DNA of 64,000 nucleotides from Caldicellulosiruptor hydrothermalis 108 (GTDB lineage: Bacteria > Bacillota > Thermoanaerobacteria > Caldicellulosiruptorales > Caldicellulosiruptoraceae). The stretch is taken from contig NC_014652.1 in assembly GCF_000166355.1 (NCBI RefSeq), forward strand, positions 2,528,501 through 2,592,500, read 5' to 3'. Positions 42,933 to 51,012 of this stretch are shown in pieces; the stretch's first letter is position 1, and the number at the start of each line of letters is the position of its first letter. The notes under the pieces were generated by a model, which was not told where the DNA came from, made no database searches, and saw nothing but the letters and a program-made list of their open reading frames with translations. The translations under genes were made by a program, and so were the position numbers.

Positions 42933-44528
42933 TTATAGTTTTGCCATGGTAACTCTCAAGATTCCATCTGTATTCTTTAGCTTCTCAATCGCCTCATTTG
43001 GAACAATACCATCAACTTCACATACCATAACAGCTTTCTCACCTTTTTTATTTCTTGAAACTTGCATCTGAGCAATATTTATATCATACTCTCCGACAAT
43101 TGTACCAATCTTTCCTATCATGCCCGGCTTGTCAATATTCTGGATAAGTAGCATATACTTTTCAGGCTTGAAGTCTACTTTATACCCAAAGAAATCTATG
43201 ATTCTTCCTTCATTGTTGTAAACTGTGCCAGATAGTTCTAATGTTTTCTCTTCGGTTGTAAACCTTGCTGTTATCATATTTTTAAACTTTCCGCTTTCTT
43301 GCTTTCTACTTTCGATAACCTCAATGCCTTGTTCTTGAGCCAAAACCTGAGCATTGACATAATTAACTGTATCTTGAACAGAAAATTCTAAGTAAGCTTT
43401 AAGCAATGCTCGGGTAAGCCATGTAGTCATTTTAGGGTCAATCTCACCACTGTAAATTATTTCAATCTTGTTCGCAAATGTCCTTTCAGCCTGTATATAA
43501 ATCTTACCTATTGCTTCAGCTAATTCAAGGTGTGGAAGAATCTCATCTACTTTTTCCTTCTCGAAGGCAGGTAGGTTAACAGCATTCTTAGCTATTCCGC
43601 CCTTCAAAACAGCAACTACCTCTTTCGCAATAGATACAGCAATATTAACCTGGGCTTCTTGGGTAGACGCTCCTAAATGAGGCGTTATCACAACATTGTC
43701 AAGTTCCAACAAAGGGTTATAGTAATCTTGTTTTTCAATTTCAAAATTGGGTTCTCTTTCCATAACATCTAATGCCGCTGCTGCTACTATTCCTTCTTTA
43801 ATAGCATTATACAAATCTTTTTCGTTGATAACTCCACCGCGTGCGCAGTTTACTATTCTTACACCTCTTTTCATTTTTTTAAATTCTTTTTCTGAAATTA
43901 AGTTGTAAGTCTCCGCAGTTTTTGGAGTATGAATTGTTATCAGGTCAGCTTCTCTAAGAAGTGTCTCAAAATCTACCTTCTCAACACCAAACTTTCTAAA
44001 CTTCTCCTCAGATACATATGGATCATATGCAATTACTCTCATCCCACAAGCCTTAAGTCTTTCAGCAACTAGTGCACCAATCTTACCAAAACCTATTATG
44101 CCAGCTGTCTTTTCATATAATTCTACACCTTTAAATCTATTTCTTCGAAAATCCCCTTGTTTGCACGCCATATAAGCTTGAGGTATGTTTCTAAATATGC
44201 TAAATATCAAACCAATTGTCAACTCAGCAGCTGCCATGATATTACCATCTGGTGCATTCACAACAATTATCCCTTGCTTTGTAGCTGCTTCAACATCCAC
44301 ATTGTCAATACCTACCCCAGCTCTCGCAATCACCTTCAAATTCTTTCCTCTTTTTATCATCTGCTCATCAACTTTTGTTGCACTTCTAACTATTAGAGCA
44401 TCATAATTTTCTATGATTTCAAGCAATTCTTCATATGAAATCCCAACCCTCACATTAACTTCGAACCCTTCATTTTTCAAAAGTTCTATCCCTTCAGGGG
44501 CAATTCTCTCTGATACAATAACCTTCAT
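42933..44528 (-). CDS. serA: D-3-phosphoglycerate dehydrogenase
   Basis: Seen: 531 residues, long (class I) form. The NAD-binding loop is [16 protein letters not shown] (about 143-158); the catalytic Arg lies in [10 protein letters not shown] (about 230), Glu in [10 protein letters not shown] and His in ITPHLGAST (about 283). An intervening domain (about 320-450) and a C-terminal ACT domain (about 455-531, [27 protein letters not shown]) follow. Known: first step of serine synthesis, often feedback-inhibited through ACT. Ribosome site AAGGAGGTG. Normally preceded by an aminotransferase gene; only a fragment of one remains just upstream. Confidence 0.97.
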   Translation of the reverse strand: MKVIVSERIAPEGIELLKNEGFEVNVRVGISYEELLEIIENYDALIVRSATKVDEQMIKRGKNLKVIARAGVGIDNVDVEAATKQGIIVVNAPDGNIMAAAELTIGLIFSIFRNIPQAYMACKQGDFRRNRFKGVELYEKTAGIIGFGKIGALVAERLKACGMRVIAYDPYVSEEKFRKFGVEKVDFETLLREADLITIHTPKTAETYNLISEKEFKKMKRGVRIVNCARGGVINEKDLYNAIKEGIVAAAALDVMEREPNFEIEKQDYYNPLLELDNVVITPHLGASTQEAQVNIAVSIAKEVVAVLKGGIAKNAVNLPAFEKEKVDEILPHLELAEAIGKIYIQAERTFANKIEIIYSGEIDPKMTTWLTRALLKAYLEFSVQDTVNYVNAQVLAQEQGIEVIESRKQESGKFKNMITARFTTEEKTLELSGTVYNNEGRIIDFFGYKVDFKPEKYMLLIQNIDKPGMIGKIGTIVGEYDINIAQMQVSRNKKGEKAVMVCEVDGIVPNEAIEKLKNTDGILRVTMAKL

Positions 44529-44534
44529 AATTTT

Positions 44535-44741
44535 CTATTACACCTCCTTGCCAATTTCTCGTAATGCTGCGTTTATGCCTTTTCGGATACTGAGACAAAT
44601 GTAAGACCTGCTGGGAACATTAAAGCCTTCTGTGAGCCACTTACGACAACATCTATTCCCATTTCATCAGTTTTCAAATTCTATTGCCCCAAGTGAACTC
44701 ACAGTATCAGCAAGCAATATCTTTTCTTTATCCCTAAGATA
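44535..44741 (-). pseudogene. Relic of a class V aminotransferase (serine-pyruvate/phosphoserine type)
   Basis: Reading the minus strand: LRDKEKILLADTVSSLGAI, then a frame break, then DEMGIDVVVSGSQKALMFPAGL and TFVSVSEKA, then a stop. DTVSSLGA and SGSQKAL (whose Lys would hold PLP) are signatures of the alanine-glyoxylate/serine-pyruvate aminotransferase family that usually accompanies serA. About 60 of roughly 380 codons survive. It lies directly ahead of serA on the same strand, whose ribosome site is in its tail. Confidence 0.8.
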
Positions 44742-44742
44742 C

Positions 44743-44831
44743 CTACAATATTATGGCAAGTTTCAAAATCTTTTTTTGGATTATCTTATATTATTACTTT
44801 TATCGCTGCTATGAGCATTTGTGCTTCTCAT
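44743..44831 (-). pseudogene. Relic of a yeiH 5' end
   Basis: ATG 44831 begins MRSTNAHSSDKSNNIR then stop, matching MRSTNDHSNNRRSNN of the intact yeiH. The next bases encode SKKILKLAIIL, matching a segment about 60 residues further into YeiH. So the fragment has an internal deletion and then joins the aminotransferase relic at about 44742. Confidence 0.85.
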
Positions 44832-44897
44832 GTCTTCCCTCTTAAAAGTATACTCTTGCATTATCTCAATGTAAAATATTAAAATAAAATAAATTTG

Positions 44898-44913
44898 ATA
44901 TGTAATTACATAT
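44898..44913. promoter_or_regulatory. Palindromic operator, copy 2
   Basis: ATATGTAATTACATAT, a perfect 16-bp palindrome 17 nt before the lysR start. Compared with copy 1, C to T and G to A have changed on the two sides together, so symmetry is kept. Confidence 0.65.
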
Positions 44914-44930
44914 GGATTGAAGTGGTAAAA

Positions 44931-45830
44931 ATGACGCTAAGACATTTGAAAATATTCTTAACAGTCTGTGAGAAAGGTAGTATGACAGCTGCAGCAAAAA
45001 AGTTACACATGACCCAACCTCCTGTTAGTCAAGCTATCTCTGAACTTGAAGAATATTATGGTGTAAAGCTATTTGAACGCTTTGGGCGAAAAATTCATCT
45101 TACAAAAGAGGGCGAAAAGCTTTATTCATATGCCTCACACATATTAGCCTTAGTTGATGAAGCTAAAAAACAGTTATCAGATTTTTCTCAAAATGGTATC
45201 TTAAGAGTAGGTACAAGCATGACAATTGGAACTGCTATTTTGCCGTTGATTATAAGAGATTTTTTGCGTTACCACGATAAGGCCCATATTCATCCAGTAA
45301 TTAACAATACCGCAACAATAATCAAAATGCTTGAATCTGCCAAGTTAGATATGGGTATTGTTGAAGGAACTGTGAACAATGATGATATTATAAAAATTCC
45401 TATTTACGATGATGAACTTGTTTTGATATGCCCCTCTGATCATCAATTTGCTCAAAAAAGGATAATTGAACCAAGCGAGCTTGAAAATCAATATTTTGTT
45501 ATTCGTGAAGAAGGAAGTGGAACACGTGAAGTATTTGAAGCTGTTATGAACGAGCGCAACATAAAATGGAATATAGCAGGAATATTTAACAGCGCTGAAG
45601 CCATTATAAATGCTGTTCATTGTGGTTTAGGACTTTCGTTTATATCTCAACTTTTTGTGAGAGAGGCTATAAAAAATAAAAAAGTAGTAGCAGTAAAAGT
45701 TTACGGGCTAAAAATCAATCGTAAATTTAATATAGTTTATCATAAGAATAAATTCATTTCTAACACAATGGATAAGTTTTTGAGGCATTGTCAGGAATAC
45801 TTTAAAGAAAACAAATTTTTGAGCTTTTAA
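44931..45830 (+). CDS. LysR-family regulator (of the yeiH type)
   Basis: Seen: 299 residues from ATG 44931; the frame opens at 44895 but the duplicated start at 42889 aligns with 44931. HTH: FLTVCEKGSMTAAAKKLHMTQPPVSQAI (read in two parts, about 8-36). Effector domain about 90-295, with LRVGTSMTIGTAILPLII and an EEGSGTREVFEAVM substrate loop. Known: relatives (CysL/YwfK-like) control sulfur or anion genes and yeiH-type exporters. It was presumably divergent to the yeiH whose 5' relic lies next to it. Ribosome site is weak (GAAGTGG). Confidence 0.92.
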   Translation: MTLRHLKIFLTVCEKGSMTAAAKKLHMTQPPVSQAISELEEYYGVKLFERFGRKIHLTKEGEKLYSYASHILALVDEAKKQLSDFSQNGILRVGTSMTIGTAILPLIIRDFLRYHDKAHIHPVINNTATIIKMLESAKLDMGIVEGTVNNDDIIKIPIYDDELVLICPSDHQFAQKRIIEPSELENQYFVIREEGSGTREVFEAVMNERNIKWNIAGIFNSAEAIINAVHCGLGLSFISQLFVREAIKNKKVVAVKVYGLKINRKFNIVYHKNKFISNTMDKFLRHCQEYFKENKFLSF

Positions 45831-45835
45831 ATCAA

Positions 45836-45867
45836 AAAAGAGGGGCTTGTTGAAAATCCCCTCTTTT
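45836..45867. terminator. Bidirectional terminator between lysR and hydG
   Basis: Arms AAAAGAGGGG (45836-45845) and CCCCTCTTTT (45858-45867), with T-runs on both strands. Confidence 0.85.
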
Positions 45868-45899
45868 CTCTTCAAATTTCCAGATAATGTGATATTTTT

Positions 45900-47351
45900 T
45901 TAAAAGTATAAATCCCTCACACCATTTTTTATCATCTCTAACCTCTTTTCAGTCTCTTTTCTCATTCTTTCATCTTTTATCTGATTTAAGCTCTCATAAA
46001 TCAACCTTCTTCCAACCTCTTTTGTTTTCTCAGAACCATAGTCCTCTAAGTATTCCATAAATGTCAAAAGCGCATTTGGTGTGCAAAAGTCCTGAATATC
46101 ACCTGTTTTTGCATACTGCATAAACAAATCCCCAGTTCTTCCTTTTCTGTAGCAAGCTGTACAATAGCTTGGAATATAACCTGCCTCACAAAGAGTTCTT
46201 ATGACCTCATCAGGACTTCTTTTATCTTCTACTTCAAACTGTGCAAGATCTTCATCTAAATCACCCGTGGATTTTCCTTCATATTCAAGTGTGTAGCCAC
46301 CAACACCTGTGCAGGACCCAGCGCTGATTTGCGATATCCCAAGGTCAATTACCTCTTCTCTAAAACCTGGTCTTTCACGGGTAGATAAAATCATGCCAGT
46401 GTAGGGCACGGCAAGTCGAATTATTGCAACAATCTTTTTGAACTCATCGTCAGAGACTAAGTAGGGATACCTTTCTTTTGTCACCTCAACACCCTCGGCA
46501 GGTCTAATCCTTGGCACAGAAATTGTATGTGGTCCTACTCCAAATCTTTCCTCAAGATGCTTTGCATGCAAGATTAGCCCAACAACCTCAAATTTATAGT
46601 CATAAAGCCCAAAGAGCACTCCAAGCCCAACATCATCAATTCCACCTTGCATTGCTCTGTCCATTGCCATCGTATGCCAGTCGTAATCTGATTTTGGACC
46701 TTCGGGGTGCATGTATTCATAGGTTGGTCTGTGGTATGTTTCCTGAAAAAGTACATATGTTCCTATTTTTGCTTCTTTTAGCATTCTGTATTCTTCAATA
46801 GTGGTTGCAGCGATGTTGACGTTCACCCTTCTTATGTTTCCTTTTTCTTTATATACCGAATATATTGTTTTTATGCTATCTATGACATATTCGATTGGAG
46901 CTTCTTTTGGATCTTCACCAAGCTCAAGAGCAATTCTTTTGTGCCCAAGAGATTCAATTATTTCAACCTCTTTTCGTATCTCATCCATCGTAAGTTTTCT
47001 TCTTTTCATCTTAGTATTTGACCTGTGATAACCACAGTAGCGGCAGTTGTTTACACAAAAGTTGCTGATGTAAAGAGGTGCAAAAAGCACAATCCTCTTG
47101 CCATAGATTCTTTCCTTTACCTGCCTTGCAGCCTTAAATAGCTTTTCCAAAAGACCTTTGTCCTCTATATAAAGAAGGGTTGCAACCTCATGAGGCTCAA
47201 GTCCATTTAGCTGCAAAGCTTTTTCAATTATTTCTTCCGCTCTATCAACATTTTTGTTTCCCTCTTCAAGGATATCATAAACCATCTGGTCATTTATAAA
47301 CTCAGCTCTTTCCCACTCATCTTTTCTAAACATCTCAAAATCACACTCCAT
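45900..47351 (-). CDS. hydG: [FeFe]-hydrogenase maturase HydG
   Basis: Seen: 483 residues, ThiH-like radical SAM. The cluster motif is CVNNCRYCGYHRSN (about 98-111). The C-terminal C-x2-C-x22-C cluster, diagnostic of HydG against ThiH, is in YCTACYRKGRTGDLF with the last Cys in QDFCTPN (about 425). Known: HydG splits tyrosine to CO and cyanide for the hydrogenase H-cluster. ATG 47351 lies one codon after the regulator's stop; ATG 47333 with GGAG upstream is an alternative. hydE, hydF and the hydrogenase itself are outside the window. Confidence 0.96.
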   Translation of the reverse strand: MECDFEMFRKDEWERAEFINDQMVYDILEEGNKNVDRAEEIIEKALQLNGLEPHEVATLLYIEDKGLLEKLFKAARQVKERIYGKRIVLFAPLYISNFCVNNCRYCGYHRSNTKMKRRKLTMDEIRKEVEIIESLGHKRIALELGEDPKEAPIEYVIDSIKTIYSVYKEKGNIRRVNVNIAATTIEEYRMLKEAKIGTYVLFQETYHRPTYEYMHPEGPKSDYDWHTMAMDRAMQGGIDDVGLGVLFGLYDYKFEVVGLILHAKHLEERFGVGPHTISVPRIRPAEGVEVTKERYPYLVSDDEFKKIVAIIRLAVPYTGMILSTRERPGFREEVIDLGISQISAGSCTGVGGYTLEYEGKSTGDLDEDLAQFEVEDKRSPDEVIRTLCEAGYIPSYCTACYRKGRTGDLFMQYAKTGDIQDFCTPNALLTFMEYLEDYGSEKTKEVGRRLIYESLNQIKDERMRKETEKRLEMIKNGVRDLYF

Positions 47352-47354
47352 TTT

Positions 47355-47600
47355 TTATTTAGTAAGAGCACTTTTTACCTTAACACCGCTTAAAGCACCA
47401 AGCTTTCCTGTGAGCGCACCAATCTCATCAGTTGTCCCATCAACTATGAGCGAAATCACACAAAGCCCTCTTTCTTTATATGGTATACCCATTCTTCCAA
47501 CAATAATATCACCATAATCACTTAGGATTTTGTTGAGCTTATCTGACACCTCTTTCCTGTTCTCAACCACAATTCCAATAACGCCAATTCGCCTTTCCAA
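47355..47600 (-). CDS. Iron-only hydrogenase system regulator, TM1266 type (ACT-like)
   Basis: Seen: 81 residues from TTG 47600 with GGTGA upstream. The ferredoxin-like/ACT pattern (RIGVIGIVVENR, then GRMGIPYKERGLCVISLIVDG, then GALTGKLGALSGVKVKSAL) matches the small putative regulator found beside hydrogenase maturation genes. Known: the family is named after Thermotoga TM1266; DNA or ligand binding is presumed. It is coupled to hydG, and its start codon lies inside a 12-nt direct repeat of the leader. Confidence 0.88.
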   Translation of the reverse strand: MERRIGVIGIVVENRKEVSDKLNKILSDYGDIIVGRMGIPYKERGLCVISLIVDGTTDEIGALTGKLGALSGVKVKSALTK

Positions 47601-47769
47601 TCCACTTCACCGTTCCCTTTTTTAGATAAAATAAATCCACCTCTCCTGACTTTTTTTAACCTTTTTAGCCAAAAGAGGTGGATGCAAGCCTTTTTCTCGC
47701 TTTCCCCAATCCACTTCCCCTCCTTATCAGGCCATTTTGCCCTCTAAGTCAGGAGCAAATATTTTGTTT
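47601..47769 (-). ncRNA. Structured mRNA leader of the hydG operon with alternative pairings (candidate riboregulator)
   Basis: The leader of about 170 nt has a long-range 10-bp pair (47746-47755 with 47643-47652, CTCCTGACTT/AAGTCAGGAG). A 10-bp terminator-like stem (47674-47683 with 47635-47644, ATCCACCTCT/AGAGGTGGAT) precedes TTATTTTATCT. Two other pairings compete for the ATCCAC arm: GTGGAT at 47709-47714 and GTGGAT at 47600-47605, which overlaps the start codon. The 12-mer CCAATCCACTTC (plus strand) occurs at both 47597-47608 and 47706-47717. I could not match it to a riboswitch class that I know. Confidence 0.55.
47665..47709 (-). CDS. Possible 14-residue leader peptide
   Basis: TTG at 47709 with AAGGAGG nine bases upstream reads MGKARKRLASTSFG and stops at TAA (47665-47667). 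The frame runs through the 5' arm of the terminator-like stem. The ribosome site is stronger than that of the regulator gene. Whether it is translated is unknown; it could simply be a duplicated initiation region. Confidence 0.35.
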   Translation of the reverse strand: MGKARKRLASTSFG

Positions 47770-47775
47770 GTTAAT

Positions 47776-47781
47776 ATTATA
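47776..47781 (-). promoter_or_regulatory. -10 element of the hydG-operon promoter
   Basis: TATAAT on the minus strand, between the upstream gene's stop (47810) and the structured leader. The -35 position reads TTCAAA and is poor. Confidence 0.5.
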
Positions 47782-47809
47782 ACATACTTTTTGAGATTTT
47801 GAAAGTATT

Positions 47810-48883
47810 CTAATAGAAATACTTTTCTATATCCATACTTAAAAGCCCTGTTTTCATCACCAATCTCCTTAAAACAGGATTGTACATTACGACTGACTTT
47901 ATATTCTTAAACAGTATACTTTTCTTAAGCGTTTTTACATTCTCTTTGTAACGTTTATCATATCCATCTATGCCACTCTCAAGTGCTTTTGCAAGAGCCA
48001 AAGCACTCTTAAAAGCAAAACTCAACCCTTCAGCAGAACTTGGACTAATAAAGCCTGCAGCTTCTCCAATTAATGCTATTTTGTCGTTCCCTGTTATAAT
48101 ATGTCTTACTGATGTAGGACGGAATATATAAGCACTACATCTTTTTGTCATTTTCTCAATTTTAAATCCATATATTTTTAACTTTTCCTTTAAAAGTTCA
48201 AATTTTTTTAAAGCATCTTTATTAGGCATTAATGCTGTTCCTATTAGTAAATGATTCTCTTTTGGAATTGTCCATGAATAAAAATCTGTTATTTCTCTAT
48301 CAAATATTGCTCCATAATAGTCTAAATTAAAACTGGTTTCAAACCACTCTTGAATAACAATATATAATTTGGGACTGAGAAAGTTATTAAAATTTTGTCT
48401 TCTCACTTTAGAAAAAGCTCCATCTGCACCAACCAGTAACTTGCACTGCTCTTTATATTCTTTACCATTCCAACTGAATTTAACTTTTATATTTTTGTTC
48501 CCAACTATCTCCAAAGATTTATAAATTGAATTTGTAAGAACATCAACCTGTGAAGGAATACTTCTAATTAACCACTTATCAAATTCCTCTCTATCAATAT
48601 TTATGTAATGCCTCTGATAATACCTCTCTATCGAGTTATCAAAATCAATAGCTCTTACAGCAAACAATTGAGGAGTTTGCAAAACTTCTTTTGGAACACC
48701 CAAGCCAAACTTTGCAAGCATCAACTGTGCGTCAGGCGCAATAAGACCTCCACAGCACTTTGTCCTAATATCCGATTTTTCAAAAGACCTTTTCTCCAAA
48801 AGTAAAATATTATAGTTTCTGCTGAGCAACCTTGCCAAAGTGGAACCTGCAGGCCCTCCACCCACAATGATTATATCATACAT
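47810..48883 (-). CDS. FAD-dependent geranylgeranyl-reductase-like oxidoreductase
   Basis: Seen: about 357 residues from ATG 48883 (AAGGTG upstream; GTG 48892 overlaps it). The FAD-binding fold starts DIIIVGGGPAGSTLARLL, with the family pair CCGGLIAPDAQ (about 44-54), GADGAFSKVRR (about 150) and IGEAAGFISPSSAEGLSFAF (about 280-299). Known: GGR-like flavoproteins saturate isoprenoid or hydroxylate lipid-like substrates. It is divergent from a glycosyltransferase and a PlsY-like gene, which suggests membrane lipid or carotenoid-like chemistry. Substrate unknown. Confidence 0.8.
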   Translation of the reverse strand: MYDIIIVGGGPAGSTLARLLSRNYNILLLEKRSFEKSDIRTKCCGGLIAPDAQLMLAKFGLGVPKEVLQTPQLFAVRAIDFDNSIERYYQRHYINIDREEFDKWLIRSIPSQVDVLTNSIYKSLEIVGNKNIKVKFSWNGKEYKEQCKLLVGADGAFSKVRRQNFNNFLSPKLYIVIQEWFETSFNLDYYGAIFDREITDFYSWTIPKENHLLIGTALMPNKDALKKFELLKEKLKIYGFKIEKMTKRCSAYIFRPTSVRHIITGNDKIALIGEAAGFISPSSAEGLSFAFKSALALAKALESGIDGYDKRYKENVKTLKKSILFKNIKSVVMYNPVLRRLVMKTGLLSMDIEKYFY

Positions 48884-48972
48884 AAAGTTCACCTTCTTAT
48901 CTTGATTTTATACTGTCCAAACAACTAACAAAGTTTTCTTTTGTCTTATATTATCTCTATAGTACATCAAAA

Positions 48973-48991
48973 ATTCAAGTATTACTTGAAT
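48973..48991. promoter_or_regulatory. Palindrome in the divergent promoter region
   Basis: ATTCAAGT-ATT-ACTTGAAT, a 19-bp inverted repeat between the GGR-like and GT2 genes, suited to a dimeric repressor acting on both. A TATAAT at 49045-49050 (plus) follows. Confidence 0.5.
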
Positions 48992-49105
48992 TTAGCAAAA
49001 ATTTTTTGAATATATGTTGCATTCAAATAATAGCACAAATGATGTATAATATAGTAAATATAATTGGCTAACATTCTGCATTTTCAAAAAGGAGCTGATT
49101 TTTTT

Positions 49106-50203
49106 ATGATACTTTTTGCTCTTTTCATTCTGGGTATAGCTTCAGGATTTCTTCTTTTCTCAAAAATTTTTCTTACAGACACTAAAGGCGATTTTTTTGA
49201 ATTCAATCAAAAGATTTCTGTTATAATCCCTGCTCGAAATGAAGAGAAGAACTTGCCTCACCTTCTTAAAAGCCTTTCAAATCAAACAATAGTTCCTGAT
49301 GAAATAATAGTGGTAGATGATTTTTCTGAAGATGGGACTAGCAAAATCGCTGAAAAATTTGGTGTGAAGCTAATTAAAAATCCACCTTTGCCTCCAGGCT
49401 GGACAGGTAAAAATTGGGCTCTTTGGAATGGGTATTTAAACTCAACAGGTGATATACTGATATTTTTAGATGCTGATGTGAGATTATCCAAAGATGGTAT
49501 AGAAAGAATTGTAAAGACACTCTTTTCAACAAATGGTGCAATTTCGGTTATACCATATCATACAACACAGCAGCTTTATGAAAAATTATGTTTAATTGTA
49601 AATATCCTTGGTGTATTTGCGTTTATGTCACCTTATGAAAGAAAGAGCAGGAGCAAAGGAATGTATGGTTCATGTATAGCAGTTTTTAGAAAAGACTACG
49701 AAAAGGTTGGCGGGCACAAACGTATATGCAACAGAGTAACAGACGATTTGAGCCTTGGCAAGCTTTTTTGCGAAAATGGCATTAGAGTTGAAAATTTTTT
49801 AGGATGCGGTGCTGTTGCGTTTAGAATGTACCCAAATGGAATGAAAAGCCAGCTTGAAGGAATTGCAAAAAGTGCAGCCTTAAGCATGCAGCTTTTAAAT
49901 ACAAAAACAGTCATTTTAATCGCCCTGTGGACTTTTGGACTTGTCTTAACAGGTTTCTTAACACCCATTTTGCTGTACACTCATCATCCTTTAGCAACTA
50001 AATTTTTAATAGGCTATATTCTTTATGTTATTCAGATATTATACCTCCAAATATATATAGGTAATTTTGGCATTGTACTTCCTATACTGTACTTTATTCC
50101 TACTGCGTATTTTTTACTAATGATTTTGTACTCTTTTTATCAAGTAAAGTTTATTAGAAGTGTCTACTGGAAAGGAAGACAAATTAAAGTAGGGGGTAAA
50201 TAA
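49106..50203 (+). CDS. Membrane-bound family 2 glycosyltransferase
   Basis: Seen: about 365 residues from ATG 49106 (AAAGGAG upstream; TTG 49064 lacks a site). One N-terminal TM helix is followed by a GT2 domain (ISVIIPARNEEKNLPHLLKSL, DEIIVVDDFSEDGTSKIAEKF, ILIFLDADVRL with the D-x-D) and a VTDDLSLGKLF motif for the acceptor base. Three C-terminal TM helices follow (about 275-355). Known: similar enzymes (CrtQ-like, hopanoid or lipid glycosyltransferases) glycosylate membrane lipids. Two nt before the PlsY-like gene. Confidence 0.88.
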   Translation: MILFALFILGIASGFLLFSKIFLTDTKGDFFEFNQKISVIIPARNEEKNLPHLLKSLSNQTIVPDEIIVVDDFSEDGTSKIAEKFGVKLIKNPPLPPGWTGKNWALWNGYLNSTGDILIFLDADVRLSKDGIERIVKTLFSTNGAISVIPYHTTQQLYEKLCLIVNILGVFAFMSPYERKSRSKGMYGSCIAVFRKDYEKVGGHKRICNRVTDDLSLGKLFCENGIRVENFLGCGAVAFRMYPNGMKSQLEGIAKSAALSMQLLNTKTVILIALWTFGLVLTGFLTPILLYTHHPLATKFLIGYILYVIQILYLQIYIGNFGIVLPILYFIPTAYFLLMILYSFYQVKFIRSVYWKGRQIKVGGK

Positions 50204-50205
50204 AA

Positions 50206-50832
50206 ATGCTTGCTGCAATCACTCTTTTGGAATTTTTCTGTGGGTCGCTGATGTTCTCCTACTGGCTTGGAAAGCTTGTTAAAAAGGATATAACAGCGGT
50301 TGGCGACGGAAATCCAGGAGCTTTTAACCTAATTCAGGCAGCTGGAGTTAAAATTGGACTTTTGGGAGTATTCCTCGATTTTGCAAAAGGTTATTTTCCT
50401 CTTGTTTATTTTGTTGAAAAGGGATACCTGCCAAAGTCATATATTATCCCTGCTGCAATTGCACCCATCTTGGGCCATGCATTTTCACCTTTTTTGAGAT
50501 TTAAAGGAGGAAAATCCATTGCAACTACATTTGGAGTGTGGAGTGCTACAACTCGTTTTAGGGTTTCTCTCTTCTATGCGGTAGTACTTGCCCTGCTCTT
50601 TTTAATAGCGAAAAAGCTAAAGCATGGTGGCCGTACAACAACTGAAGAGGATGCTTTTATGGTAGTACTTGGTTTTACAATTGTGGGAGCATATCTCTAT
50701 TTGAATAACTTTTCGGTCTATCTTTTGGCTTTGTGGTTTTTAAACCTAATTATAATGATATATAAAAACAAGGAAAAACTTGCTACTTTTTATATTTCAC
50801 TTATTGATAAGCAACATGAGATAAAAAAGTAA
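50206..50832 (+). CDS. PlsY-like acyl-phosphate:glycerol-3-phosphate acyltransferase homologue
   Basis: Seen: 208 residues, about five TM helices. Motif 1 SYWLGKL, motif 2 GDGNPGAFNLIQAAG (PlsY: GSGNxGAT) and motif 3 GHAFSPFLRFKGGKSIAT (PlsY: GHxFPxFLxFKGGKG) are all recognisable but each has substitutions, for example Ala for Thr and Ser for Gly. Known: PlsY acylates glycerol-3-phosphate. As part of a lipid-modifying cluster it may be a second copy with altered substrate; a housekeeping plsY would be expected elsewhere. Confidence 0.82.
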   Translation: MLAAITLLEFFCGSLMFSYWLGKLVKKDITAVGDGNPGAFNLIQAAGVKIGLLGVFLDFAKGYFPLVYFVEKGYLPKSYIIPAAIAPILGHAFSPFLRFKGGKSIATTFGVWSATTRFRVSLFYAVVLALLFLIAKKLKHGGRTTTEEDAFMVVLGFTIVGAYLYLNNFSVYLLALWFLNLIIMIYKNKEKLATFYISLIDKQHEIKK

Positions 50833-50837
50833 TTCAT

Positions 50838-50859
50838 CTCCATCTTACAGAAGATGGAG
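50838..50859 (+). terminator. Terminator after the PlsY-like gene
   Basis: Arms CTCCATCTT (50838-50846) and AAGATGGAG (50851-50859), then CCTTCTTGCTTAATTTTT. Confidence 0.75.
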
Positions 50860-51012
50860 CCTTCTTGCTTAATTTTTGATAAATTTTTTTCCTCAAAAGA
50901 ATAGTTTAGTATCTTTTGTCTTGAAAATGTTTTGTATAGCAAGTAATACCTACTGTTTTTGTAAAATTTATGTTATACTATGATATACCACATTTTATTG
51001 AAAGGAGCAGGG

